Shown here in pieces: positions 1 to 9,939 of a stretch of DNA of 46,105 nt. Origin of the DNA: Acanthaster planci (taxonomy: Eukaryota; Echinodermata; Asteroidea; Valvatida; Acanthasteridae); assembly GCF_001949145.1 (NCBI RefSeq), contig NW_019091604.1, forward strand, positions 322,982 to 369,086, read 5' to 3'. The notes under the pieces were generated by a model. That model was not told where the DNA came from and ran no database searches. It saw only the letters and a list, made by a program, of their open reading frames with translations. Position 1 is the first letter of the stretch; the number at the start of each line of letters is the position of its first letter. Both the position numbers and the translations under genes were made by a program.

Positions 1-219
1 AAGTTAACGTAAATTTCAGTCGTAGGTACTCGTAGGTATAATACGACAAATTAGCTGCAGTAACTAGCTCGATAACTACCTGAATCAATTGTAACATTGC
101 TGTTATTTAATTATAACTAAACTAAAAAAAGATTAAGCTAAGCTGCGTTAACCTACCTCAAGCAAATGATAAGCAAACATTAAGTAACCCATAACTAGCT
201 AATATTAGCAAGCAGGTTA
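1..219. other. AT-rich non-coding flank of Polinton copy P1
   Basis: No gene is visible. The stretch is AT-rich and holds short direct repeats (CGTAGGTA twice near 20-40; TAACTAGCT-like words near 65 and 190). It lies just beyond the stop of the zinc/HNH-like gene, so it may be internal or terminal Polinton sequence. The window starts too close to tell, and no terminal inverted repeat could be matched. Confidence 0.4.
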
Positions 220-756
220 TTATAAATCAGTTGACTCGACACTCATATTACACTTGCGCATTGGATTACACTTATGACAGGCCAGGACACAGTTCCACTT
301 TAAATGACCAAAGTCCGTGTGTAATCTTTCAATCGTCGCCGGGTCGGCTCTTTCCTCGATATATTGCAATTTAACTGTGCAATCGATACAGTGACAATTT
401 TCATGCTCGTCGACTAATCCTTTTAGAAACTCTCTGTCGATAATTTTTTCAGGGCTGAATAAATGATTCTGTTTGTCGCACCGTTTAGAGTTTTGTAATC
501 ATCGATTGATTATAATTTTGATCGCGCCGCTACAAATTTTGCATTCATGTCTACGTCTCCCGTGTGGGCATTTATTTTTATTATGGCTCTCTATTCGTCT
601 ATCAATACATCTATTACAACATAAACTTATCTCGCCGTTGGACTTCATTCGAAAATTAGAAATTAGTTTTAATTTCTTACAGCGATTACACATTATATTC
701 TCCATCTTTCTACTTTTGTATGAGCTCCCCCCAAAAATCTCACTTTTATTGAACAT
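220..756 (-). pseudogene. Polinton zinc-repeat protein with HNH-like C-terminus, copy P1 (one in-frame stop)
   Basis: Seen: the minus-strand reading frame starts at ATG 756 (a second Met, MENIMCNRC, follows about 18 codons later). It has a CxxC...CxxC zinc ribbon (CNRC, CNRC), then one CPHGRRRHECKIC repeat. An in-frame TGA at 501-499 follows, and the same frame then stays open to TAA at 220. The part after the TGA contains CHCIDC, TIERLHTDFGHLKWNCVLAC and CHKC. That pattern of CxxC, ERL-D...GH, NCVLAC and CxxC resembles HNH endonucleases. The P2 copy (43722-44190) aligns codon for codon across the TGA with a lysine there, so the stop is probably a mutation in one gene rather than a boundary between two. 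CxHGRxxxxCKxC repeats recur in large DNA viruses and Polintons. The nuclease role is inference; DNA binding or cleavage is likely but unproven. Confidence 0.65.
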
Positions 757-1368
757 GATAATTCACCGGCGACCGAGTATTTACGAGTAACTTACTTAAT
801 TTAACGTTTCGTAAAGGCTGTTTCAATCGATCACGTTCTTCATACGGCACCACGTCTTTTTCATCTAACATTTGATCAACCGATGACTTATCTTTGCAAT
901 AAAAGATAGTCACCCACGCTGTATTACTCCTGAAGTACTTTAAAACGGCATTGTATTTTATGTGAGAAGCCAGCACGAGTGCAAGTTATGTCTACCGCTG
1001 AAGGCCATTTTGCTCTAGGCACACTTATTGCTTCCTTTAGATTTCTTGCGGTATTTAATAATCTGACCCGAGGCGCATTCGTCGATAATAAATAAAGTAT
1101 TTACGCCATCGAAGATTTTCTGGTCTAAATTAATTGCTTTGTTAAGCTCCAACTTTTCTCGATCCAAGTCGCATAAATAAACGCCTTCGTCTGTGTAGAT
1201 CCATAGCCGCTTTAGGTAATTTTTATTTTTAAATAACGTGGGGCAAATTATTATAATGGTCTCAAATGTGAATCGATACTCAGTCTCTAAAAGATCCAAA
1301 ATGCAATTTGTCTTTCCACTGCCCGTGTCACCCATTATTAATAAGATATTGTGTTTTTTTTTAATCAT
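746..1368 (-). pseudogene. A32-type genome-packaging ATPase, Polinton copy P1 (frameshifted)
   Basis: Role from family knowledge: FtsK/HerA-type ATPase that pumps element DNA into capsids. Seen: ATG at 1368 opens a frame with Walker A GDTGSGKT about 12 residues in and Walker B TLFIIDECA near residue 88. It stops after KYRKKSKGSNKCA at about 1015. The C-terminal third continues in another frame to about 746 (NTAWVTIFYCKDKSSVDQ ... VVPYEERDRLKQPLRNVK). P2 (42997-43624) carries the same two blocks in the same order, showing that these are one gene. The total is about 205 codons, short of the usual 220-250, consistent with a small deletion near 980-1015. Its 3' end overlaps the zinc gene frame by about 10 bases. 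It is head-to-head with the integrase, 72 bases apart. Confidence 0.88.
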
Positions 1369-1440
1369 TACAGCATTTATACAAAAAGGTATTTCATTAA
1401 AGTGCTTGCCATTTATTTTAAAGTAAGTTTATTTTTAAAA

Positions 1441-2085
1441 ATGGAAGGAAAGGAAAGGAAGAAAAGAACTAAGAATTTTAAAAGTTGTTTTACAGCCCGA
1501 AAGGCTATTGGAAAGGAGAAAGTGCGGTCCATCATTTACACGAAAAGACCGGTGCAGACAAGACAAGTATTAAAAACTGGCTAAAAAAGCAGGCTATTTG
1601 GCAAATTTAATTACCCTCCCAACCAACGACTTTACAATCAGAATCAGTCAAACCAAACGAAGCGCATCAATTAGATATGTTATACTTGCCTCAACTGTAA
1701 AACCTTTAAATATGCCTTAACGGTAGTAGACGTGGGTTCTAGGTATAAAGAGGCTGAATCATTGACCAGTAAAACCACCGATCAAACGTTAGAAGCCGTG
1801 AAACAAATTTATAAAAGATCACTTCTGACTTGGCCACAGTCGTGAAATCGTTAAACGAGAAAAAGACTAGGTTAATAGACAAAGAGCCCGCAGAAGCCGT
1901 CAAATTAGAAACTAATCCCGTCTGGTCCGTAGACGTTAATCAAGAAGAGAAGCGCACCAGCCAGTTTCAACGAGTCAATGGCAGGCAGGTAAAAACGGGG
2001 CCCACTTTATACCATCTGTTACTTTGTACTATCTGTTAAACGGGTCAAATAGAAGTTTTTTTTAAAACTTAACTGCGCAAAAACC
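1441..2085 (+). pseudogene. Retroviral-type integrase, Polinton copy P1 (internal deletion of catalytic core)
   Basis: Role: DDE-family integrase that inserts the element. Seen, across shifting frames: YSPKGYWKGESA near 1488, then IKNWLKKQAIWQI followed by an in-frame TAA near 1605. Next comes KYALTVVDVGSRYKEAESLT near 1712, holding the first catalytic Asp. The frame then reads ...KRSLLTWPQ and jumps at about 1829 straight to TVVKSLNEKKTRLIDKEPAE. The stretch that should hold the second Asp and the catalytic Glu is absent. P2 still shows it as IVERFNRTLAERLFGHQ near 31590. The C-terminal part (NPVWSVDV, then LYYLLNGSNRSF in another frame) is recognisable to about 2060 and then diverges. The start ATG 1441 lies where the P2 gene begins MDEEFSRLF. 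The gene is certainly dead. Confidence 0.88.
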
Positions 2086-4227
2086 GAATTGAGAGCCTTT
2101 TCTTTATCTTTAAAGTCTGAGTTATACACCCAATGATAAATGAACGAATCGCGTTGTTCTTTCACTCGTTTCACTCATGGTAACGCTTGCTTAAAGGACG
2201 AAATTCTGGTACCAGCAGACAGACAGACAGGCATGCCGTGAACTGCTATGCATACCCTGTATGTACATGGACATGAACGCAGACTCGCACTAATACAAGA
2301 CAGCACCATGCATGCCACGAGGCATCTCCGTGCGCCGTGTGCAACCACACTCGGCGAATCGCCAAAACCTCTCCTTTTCATTTCGCTTTCCATGGGCCGT
2401 TCCACATCATAAAACTTTGCAACCCAAATGAAAATAACGATGAAAGATCAAAGACGTGCACGTACCTTGTTCTCTGACAAAGAACGGACATTTTAGTCTC
2501 GAAAAACTACGTTGTACTTTTCAAAATGTAACTTTACCGTCTGTGAATGGATCGTCATGGAACACTGTTGAAGGGAACTTTCGGATCTATTCGGAAAATG
2601 CCACGAACACAGTTAAACCAATCAGAATGCCCGGATCATTTTCGGAAAATTCTGTCCCGAAAACGAGTTCGTGCGAAGAGCCACGGAGAATGATGCCAGC
2701 GTGTGCTGACCTTCCAGACTGTTCCGGAACACGAACGCGAAAGACGCGTAAGTTTTACCATAAAACCAAAACCACTTAGAGTTTAGCAAACAAAATTCCA
2801 GGAACGTACGAAAGAAACACATAGAGGAAACTTGTCAAAATTTCAAAACAATCTGTTTAGAGCTTTAATTTTTTTATTTTTTGCAAACACTGCATGTAAA
2901 ATGCGCTGATGTCATTTTCATTTATTCTGCAGGGAATTACCTCGATGCAGTTTGTTCGTGGACTTCGCGTTATAATACTGCCTGGAAGCCATCATGAATT
3001 ATTTAGTAAAGCATCATAATGACAATAAATGGCGGGCCGCGCTATAGCCTCATTAACTTGACCACGCATAGACTAATACGACGGAGTACGCAAACTTCTC
3101 GACCCTTAGCCACAGATGGCTTTCCGCGTAAATCCACGTCAGTCCCGTCGCCCGTCGCGTCATGCTGTCGTGCGTCGCGTCGAGCGTCGTGTCGTGCATT
3201 GCGTCGCCTGAACCACGACGCGACGCGCGACGCGTCGTGTGCTGTCGAGCTTTGCTTCATGGTGTTTATAGAGGGCGCCTTTACTGTTTTCTTTCATTTC
3301 CTTCCCCCGGCCTGTGCTTGCACAGTACATGCCATAGGTATCAGACCATGATTCTGTTGTTCTTTTTCATGGATTCTTTCTAACTTTGTGTTTTCATTAA
3401 GAGTGATTTGTTGAAGAAAACTCTTTTCCTTTTTTTAAATCAAATGTAATCAGAAAGACCTTCGCGACAAATCGGCATTGTCTCCAGGAAATATATAACA
3501 TCATCGTTAGTCACAACAACGTTTTAGCTTTTCCTGATCTAAGTGTGTTTTTTATTGTAAATCCATTCTAAGATACAATACATCTATCATTATTACGTGC
3601 TTGCAAAAATGTAACATGCAGATCTGATGAGAAATTAAGCGCGAGGCCAAACAGAGAGGAAGAAGAGACACCGTCACAATGGTTGTAGGATCTGCAGTGT
3701 TTTATTAAGAAACACGCCGGCGGACTAATATCATTGGAAGTGTGGTGCTGATGAAGTTAACGAGAAGACTAAACTGAAGGAAGACTGAATATTCTGAGCG
3801 TAATAATATAGTGCAGGCTGGATGGTAACTACCTAAATCCGTGTTCAAACTTGCGGTAGTACAATTGTAGACAAGTTGTGAGGAGGAGCGGGAGAACTAC
3901 TTGGAAACTGCTGGCAAGGACCACAGAAAAATATTTATAAGGTTACAAATCTACCACGAATGGGAACTTCATCAACGGTCTTAAAAAGAAATTGGACGGA
4001 CATTTGAACAAGGATAAGCCGGGTAAATTAAAAAGTGACAAATTCTGGACTTACACTTGTTATGTGAGAGCACCTACATACACAGATTTTCTTTTTGCTC
4101 GTTTTCATTCTTTTCAATAAAATATGACTGAAATTAATCCCAATTAATGAATCGATGAGATAAAAACAATGAAAAATCAACACCAAAGAGCGAATAGCAT
4201 GTACTTTGCAAAAAGATGAAAGAAAAC
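2086..4227. other. Unrecognised stretch between P1 integrase and P1 polymerase
   Basis: No convincing gene. It occupies the place where the C-terminal half of the polymerase should be, so that half was deleted or replaced. On the minus strand, 2170-2036 reads open as RVKEQRDSFIYHWVYNSDFK and beyond, which looks protein-like but matches nothing I know. The rest holds short ORFs with no motif, a CGTC-rich patch (3115-3255) and AT-rich DNA. Confidence 0.4.
3115..3255. repeat. CGTC/GTCG-rich degenerate simple repeat
   Basis: The stretch is built of irregular CGTCG, CGTCGCG and TCGTG words, far richer in CpG than its surroundings. Short ORFs on both strands here are by-products of the repeat. A milder patch of the same kind lies at 18640-18760. 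Confidence 0.6.
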
Positions 4228-6655
4228 AGGGGGTAGCTGTTTTCTTCAAATCGATCAAAGGAGTTAATGTACTCGTATGGGTAAATGCCTTTCTCTAAAA
4301 GTAAGTCTGTATTGTTTGGAAATCTTTCATAGAGCAGGTTAAAATCATCTGGAGAACAGTTTTTAACCAATCGATCGAGTGAAGCTGCCATGAAATGAAA
4401 CCAGTCGAGGAATCTAAGTTGGTCAAATGAGAAGGATATATAATTATCGGTGTTTTGGGCGATAACGTTGATTTTAGTACCATTGAACTCACGAGCTCCT
4501 TGCATAATTAGATGCTCATCGTATTTCTCCAAGTTGTGAAGCACTACTGGAATGGGTGTTTGCTTGGGTACGACTCATAGTTTGCAATGAGCATGTGCTG
4601 GGCCCCTGTACTTACCCGTGATGTGGCAGTGATCGCGGACTTTGCGAAATTTATTGATGGGCTTCTCGCAGCTCACGCAGTTGTAGTCTGTGAAGCTACG
4701 GTCATTTTTGAAACTATAAGCTGCTTTTTGGTCTTTAGTTTTTGGCTTATCTGGGATGGGACATTTACACTGCAAGTCTCTCGCTGGATATATCGATTTT
4801 TCACAGATCCAGCAGTTGTTACATTTGTTGCACCCCCGGTGACTCGGGATGCAATCACGACTCCAGAAGTTGAAAACTGTAATAAAACAGATCAGGCAAA
4901 CACTGTATGAGCTTTGGTATGGAGTCAATGTTACTCTCTCAAAGCATGAAGTCAGAATGACTCAGAGAACCGTTTACAACTTGTAGCATCTACCAAGTAT
5001 TCTAAAAACATAAATTATTCTTCACCAAGCACAATTTCTTACTGCAATGAAAAATATCATCGGATTCACTCAATCCTTGCATATCAAACAGTGGCAATAA
5101 ATGATGAAACACTTTACAGAAACCCTAAAATTGATTCCAGTATCTATAAAAAGAATGTCGGCTCCTTAAGACATCAGTCTCAATAATCAAAGATCGATTC
5201 TGGATGCAGTCTACCTATGAGTCACTCAACGGTCTTCATGCATGAGCAGTTTTCTCATTCTCTTCTCAGAGTGTATGCCACTATAGGAAATGCCTGTCTT
5301 TACATCGGCTGATAATGCTGACCAAAGTTTATTTTTGTAATTTTCAAACTTGAGAATGTGTTGAACCTTTACAGGTACATGTAATTCAACTTTGCAAGGC
5401 GCTGTGTCCATTCCTTGGCAATCTTCTTGGTGTTTGCCGAGTCTTTTTTCTGTTTGAAGGTGGGTAGGCAATTAAATCACCAATAAGATTTACCATTGTG
5501 ATTGCTGACGTCGCCCATCAACCGAGAAAAACTTTTAATCCAGCAATAATGGGCTATTTCACCTCGGTTAAAATAAAGTAAATTGATGGGCTCGCCTATG
5601 TGTTTAGTTTGTGAGGTATATAGACACCGTCTTTCCCGGTGTAACTGAATACGTTAATTGCTAAGTTGTTTTGTGATTCGATGTGTGGAATCTGTGAAAT
5701 TGGTGTGGGAAAGTCCATGTTTGTGCAATTTAAACTGTCGTCTGTCGTGTACGTCAAAGTTTTTTCCTCGTGTTTTTTATAATCTGGATTGATTTCGAGT
5801 TGACTTTTAGCTTTGTCAGAATATAAACCTAACATAGCTCTTAACGTCCAGTGAATGCACTCCGAGTCATTTCTGTTTTGAACGTTAATGATCGCTTGTT
5901 TGTCTATCAGTTCTTTGAGAAGTAAAATGTAAGTCGCTCCTACTGGGTTATACCGCACCACGTTGATGTAAAATGCAACAACTTTGTCAAATGCCCAGCC
6001 AGATCCTCATTGTTTGTGAGCTTTGACATCTTCCAATTGTTTTGCTATTTGTTGCTTTAACATGTTTTTGACTTCTGGTTTAGAAATCACCGTGTTATTT
6101 TTACTCGTAAACGTGAAAACACCTATTTTGGTTTCAACTCCACGTTTTTCCATTTTAAGCTGGACTTTTATCGCTGTTTGCAACTTGTAGGCTAAGAGCC
6201 TATCTCTTTAAACTCAGTCAACGCTTTATCTTCGATATAATTTTTGTAAAAATCTAAAAAGTGAGCCAAGTCATGGGCAATTTCTGTAGTTACCTTTAAA
6301 TTGTCTTATTCTTTGGATGTTTATCTCTGCGATAGCTTCCAGTTTAGTGTAAGCTTTAATTGCAGTGATGAGGTCTTTTCGTAATACGTTACCCTTTGTG
6401 CCAGTGGCTGTAACAGGTATGTCATTGTCTTGGGCTATTTTTAAAAGCTGATGATAAGACTGTCTCGTGAGATTTTTAAATTCTTGTTGGCTCGCTTGAA
6501 TTGCTCGTATTAATTCAGGTTTGGTGTGTGGTTTACATTTAGCTGGTGGAGGTAATGGAATTTTATGTTGTTTGACAAATGCGGATAAAAATGATTTTTT
6601 TAAGTCGATTAAAGCCCAATAAGACAGGGCGACATTGTGATTTTGTTTGCGTATT
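4228..6655 (-). pseudogene. Family B DNA polymerase, N-terminal half, Polinton copy P1 (truncated)
   Basis: Role: protein-primed replication polymerase of Polintons. Reading leftward, the frame begins near 6650 with SYWALIDLKKSFLSAFV. It contains a small helix-loop-helix module near 6420-6360 (LLKIAQDNDIP...GTKGNVLRKDLITAIK). It then passes several frameshifts and stops (for example GS-TAG and KQ-TGA before GSGWAFDKVVAFYINVVRYN near 5960). Further blocks are the cysteine region with VRDHCHITGKYRGPAH near 4615 and the exonuclease motif NLEKYDEHLIM near 4520. SFDQLRFLDWFHF and LEKGIYPYEYINSFDRFEE follow near 4270. Homology to P2 stops at about 4228, so palm motifs A and C, the thumb and the C-terminus are missing. 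P2 (31950-35713) shows what a full-length copy looks like. Confidence 0.88.
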
Positions 6656-6935
6656 CATATCTAATTTATATATAGGAATTGTAATTTAATCTCAATTTTT
6701 ATCAAACCCCCTTTCTCCCAATTTAGGAAGAAAGGGGTTTTTCTTTTAGGTTGGGGGAAATCTGGCCCCTTTTGTGAGATGTTGTCATCAGGGGATTTAT
6801 TCCCCGGGGTTGGGCGGAATCCCGAGGGTTGAGAAGAGCCCTGGAGAGATCTGGAGGGTGGGAGTTGGGATAAATCCTGCGGGGTTTAGAAGAGTTCCCG
6901 GGGTTGGGCGCAATTCGGGATTAATTATATTGTAA
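6656..6935. other. G-rich segment beyond the polymerase start, probable Polinton terminal region
   Basis: Just outside the polymerase start the sequence becomes rich in GGGG/CCGGGG runs (for example CCCCGGGGTTGGGCGG near 6802). P2 has a similar G-rich, CCGGG-bearing stretch at the same place (35800-36055). Polintons end in terminal inverted repeats. That this is the terminal region is inference; no matching opposite end or target duplication could be found. Confidence 0.45.
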
Positions 6936-7827
6936 CAAAATTAGTTTTATTTTAATTTTTGTTGTGTGCTGCAGATTTCATTTTAAATTGTTATATTTTT
7001 GATGTTCATGTATATGTGTAGTTTGCTTTCCATATCAGTTGATCTGGATTTAAATGCAGGACTATACCACTATGTTCAGTCCCACTAAATGGAACAGTCC
7101 AACATGCCACACCTTTCATTGTTAAGTTAATTAGCCTACTGGGGACTACTACCTTGGTTCAATGATCTTGTATTGTACAAAGATTCCTGGGACTTGGCAT
7201 GCCACACTCTTATTGTTGGCATTCATTGGGCTATCTATAAAACTGGAGTGTAAAAATTCTCACTAGGGACTTCTTTGACTGGGACGCTTAGGGGAACATC
7301 CACAACTGGGATGTTCCTGTATCTTTTCTGTATGTAAGTTTTTGTGTTTATTTCTTTAACAAAAATTTGGGATACTCCGCTCCAGCCATTCCTTATATCT
7401 GGACTGCTATGCTCTTGTGCATGTGGCCAGGGTATTTTTTTCTGTTACAGGTCCATTTCTGGGGGGAGGGTGTCGCCCGCTTTGAGTTTTGAGGTAGTTT
7501 GTGGTCACATGTGTGTGATTTAAAATGACCAACATGTGCAGGAGCATATTTAATGTCACTGCACCCTGCATGGTGCAACTGCTTGTAGTTAAGTTAATTT
7601 GTTATCTCTATAGCCATATTCCTGTGTGATTAATTACTTGATTTTGTAAACTTTTTTTTAGAAAATAAATAAGCCGCTGATAGATTTCTGCGGATTGGCA
7701 AGTTGGCCAAGCATCATACCTTTCAGTTAGTTTCTTTGATCCCACGTTTGTTATCAGGGTCCTTAAAGGATTCCGTTACAATATAACAGGTTTTGCTGTT
7801 ACCCAACTTATATTAATAAGCACTGTA
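6936..7827. other. Non-coding stretch
   Basis: AT-rich with scattered short ORFs and no recognisable domain, repeat array or RNA. Nothing supportable seen. Confidence 0.5.
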
Positions 7828-7945
7828 TGCTCAGTGCTTGTCCAGTTAAGACATCTGCACTAGTAAGCAGGAGGTCTTGGGTTCGAATCCCACCCGAGTA
7901 AGCTTGTGAGGTTTTTTTCGCAAGCTCTCGGACAAGCACTGAGCT
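7828..7945 (+). repeat. tRNA-like short element with terminal inverted repeats (SINE/MITE-like)
   Basis: A perfect pol III B-box GGTTCGAATCC lies at 7880-7890 within a tRNA-like T-arm (GGGTTCGAATCCCACCC). Upstream, TCTGC...GCAGG can form an anticodon-type stem. The element is bounded by inverted repeats: TGCTCAGTGCTTGTCC at 7828-7843 and GGACAAGCACTGAGCT at 7930-7945. A second hairpin (AGCTTG 7901-7906, CAAGCT 7921-7926) follows the tRNA part. No complete acceptor stem is visible, so this is not a functional tRNA gene. It is a tRNA-derived SINE head inside a palindromic unit, or a MITE that picked up a tRNA-like sequence. Confidence 0.65.
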
Positions 7946-8769
7946 CTATTAGTAGGACAAGTTCTCATTGATCCCTTCAGTTGTAACTAGGATAAGGTCT
8001 TTCATCTGACACAGCTTTCTAATATGGCTGTGCATGCACGTGGCTGGAATCTCACATAATCTCTTGCTCGCCTCTTCTCATAAAATTGGGATTACATTTC
8101 ACACATGTAGGTTCTCATTTAATTCCTTCATTTGTTGACATCGAGGTTTCCAGAGAGCGGGATTGCAGTCTTGCCTGCGGAGTCTACCGAAGACCCACTC
8201 ACACAGATAGATATCTTCAATCAATTATAGGTTTCAAGACTACACTTCTGCAGTGATCAATAATTCCTACTTTTTTAGGATTTTGCTTGTATAGTAACCT
8301 TACTTTATTTTTTCCTTCCTGTGTTGTATTTTGCAGGTTTCTTAAACTTGAGAACGATAATATTTGCTTCTATTTACTGAGTGCTGTGTTGGTTAATCAC
8401 TAGTTCATTAGCGGTCATGTTCAAAGGCATTGGGTCACACAATCTCGTTTGAAAGTCTTGGTTAAAGGTCTGGTTGGTCTGGTCTATCCATTTTGTGTGT
8501 AATTTATATTCTTTTGGTTCACCATTCAAGGAATTTCTTCTTTAGTTTTTTTTAGCTGTGCAAACTGTCCAAATTTCACTAGTTCCTTTTTATGCAATTG
8601 TCAGTTCAATTTCTCTTGGCAGTCAGAATAAAATACAATTTTTTATAACTCAAGTTGAATCTCATCTTGTTTCTCTTTGTCTTTTCTAGTGAATATCCTG
8701 CGACTCAACTTCTTACCGATCCTTATTATTATCATTACTGTTATTTACTTATTCCTTTTTCTTGTCAAG
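7946..8769. other. Non-coding stretch
   Basis: AT-rich, with pyrimidine-rich tracts around 8700-8760. No gene, repeat or RNA recognised. Confidence 0.5.
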
Positions 8770-8812
8770 GTTTTTGCGGACTATAAAATAATTAAGAAAA
8801 TTCTTTGTCCAT
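8770..8812 (-). pseudogene. Integrase start codon remnant, Polinton fragment P1b
   Basis: From ATG at 8812 the minus strand reads MDKEFS, stop, LFYSP. This matches the start of the P2 integrase (MDEEFSRLFHSPKGYW) with one nonsense change. Homology ends near 8770. The ATG follows the stop of the upstream small gene by one base, so the two genes were tightly coupled. Confidence 0.7.
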
Positions 8813-8813
8813 T

Positions 8814-9184
8814 TTAAAATAAGAAACCGACCAAGGCAGTTCCTTCAAGAACCCAAACGATCTCTCTAACCCGTTGGTCTTCTGAAGGCACGTAAAAAAT
8901 GCTTAATTTGGGTTCAGGCGGCAACGTATGCAAAGCATTTGTTCCCGTCAATTCGGAATAAGCATGTAGGGCTTCATCTACATCAGTAAACTCGCGTTGA
9001 CCTGCGTGTTCTTGCCTCATACGTTCGTTTAAAATATCCAAATGTGCCATTTGTTCCAAAGCCAAATCATGTCTCTTTCGTTCTTTGTCCACACGTTTTT
9101 GAGACTGCTAAATAGAAAGTTGGATCCTGTGAATGCCAGCGCATTGACTATGGCTCCTCCTACCATCATCAAAGCACTCGCCAT
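8814..9184 (-). pseudogene. Conserved small Polinton protein (begins MASALM), fragment P1b, one frameshift
   Basis: ATG at 9184 starts MASALMMVGGAIVNALAF, a hydrophobic N-terminus that could be a membrane segment. A frameshift near 9092 separates it from DKERKRHDLALEQ and the main block (INERMRQEHAGQREF-type charged region, PPEPKLSIFYVPSED), ending in a second hydrophobic tail and TAA at 8814. The same protein is at 41040-41467 in P2, always between integrase and the divergent small gene. Its function is unknown to me. Conserved position and hydrophobic ends suggest a virion or membrane-associated protein, which is inference. Confidence 0.75.
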
Positions 9185-9211
9185 TTTATTTTATACTCGC
9201 TTTAATTTAAA

Positions 9212-9310
9212 ATGGGTCAGGAACTTCTTTTACAAATTCAAGAAATATTTGCAGAAATGCGAGCTGAAACATTTCATAAAAGAAATCAAATGACAAACTA
9301 CGAAGGGTAA
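9212..9310 (+). pseudogene. Small coiled-coil Polinton protein, fragment P1b (truncated)
   Basis: ATG at 9212 begins MGQELLLQIQEIFAEMRAE and stops after 32 codons. It is divergent from the MASALM gene, as its P2 homologue at 41496-41745 is. Compared with P2, the middle heptad-rich part and the C-terminal membrane segment are missing, so this is a deleted copy. Polinton homology ends near here. Confidence 0.65.
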
Positions 9311-9519
9311 AAGTAAAAGGTAACAATGGGACATCATTCTGGGAGCTTTGTGTCTTTGTTCCCAACATTATTTCAACATTTCAGACCAGGCACGAATAAT
9401 GCTATCGTGAAAATTGCTGAGAAAATGATATTTTAAAATATGTGATTCTGCGAAATATTTTGAATTAGATATGAGACGGGTTAGTCTTTCCAATGATTAC
9501 AAAACCCCGAAATTGACCT

Positions 9520-9939
9520 TCACTTCAGTATGACTTTGAACCCTGAAAATAGGAAAGCGTGGGATGCGACTTTACTCTCATGTTGTTGTGACAGGTCACA
9601 TAAGTGTAGATTCTTCATAGATGCTGTTATTTGCCAACTACATGTAAAGCAGTGACTTGGTTTTATTTGACAGTCCAATATCATTAAAAGAACAAGGAAA
9701 TGAATTTTTCGTAGAATCACTTTTTGTGTATCTCTGTACTCTTCCATGTATGAACACTGTTTGACATCTTTTTTGAGTTTCGTGAACTGAACGGTGCACT
9801 TTTCAAGCATTAAAAATTGAGCAAGTATTTCTGGACAAGTGAGAGCGCTTTTGCTCTGATGTAAATCCAGGAAGTCACGGTCAAGGTTGCTTGTTTTCAT
9901 GTTCAAATTGTGAATCCCAAATGTGCTGTCTGGGAACAT
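9520..9939 (-). CDS. Unrecognised ORF, possibly chance
   Basis: 139 codons from ATG 9939, rich in Ser, Leu, His and Cys. I recognise no motif and no homologue within the window. There is no obvious splice or promoter context. In AT-rich DNA an ORF of this size can arise by chance, so it is recorded only because it is the longest in this tract. Confidence 0.15.
   Translation of the reverse strand: MFPDSTFGIHNLNMKTSNLDRDFLDLHQSKSALTCPEILAQFLMLEKCTVQFTKLKKDVKQCSYMEEYRDTQKVILRKIHFLVLLMILDCQIKPSHCFTCSWQITASMKNLHLCDLSQQHESKVASHAFLFSGFKVILK

Noticed and set aside
1392-1412. Start of a MASALM gene between P1 ATPase and integrase
   Set aside because: Only 18 bases resemble the P2 gene start (15 of 18), then homology ends. 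Too short to claim.
3019-3383. ORFs on both strands in the CGTC-rich patch
   Set aside because: Simple-sequence by-products (Arg/Ser/Ala runs) without a motif.
6656-6935. Defined Polinton terminal inverted repeats and target duplications
   Set aside because: I could not match an opposite end for P1 or P2, so only a G-rich putative terminal region is reported.
7850-7900. Functional tRNA gene
   Set aside because: Only the T-arm/B-box and a partial anticodon-like stem are present. No acceptor stem pairing was found, so it is called a SINE/MITE-like element.
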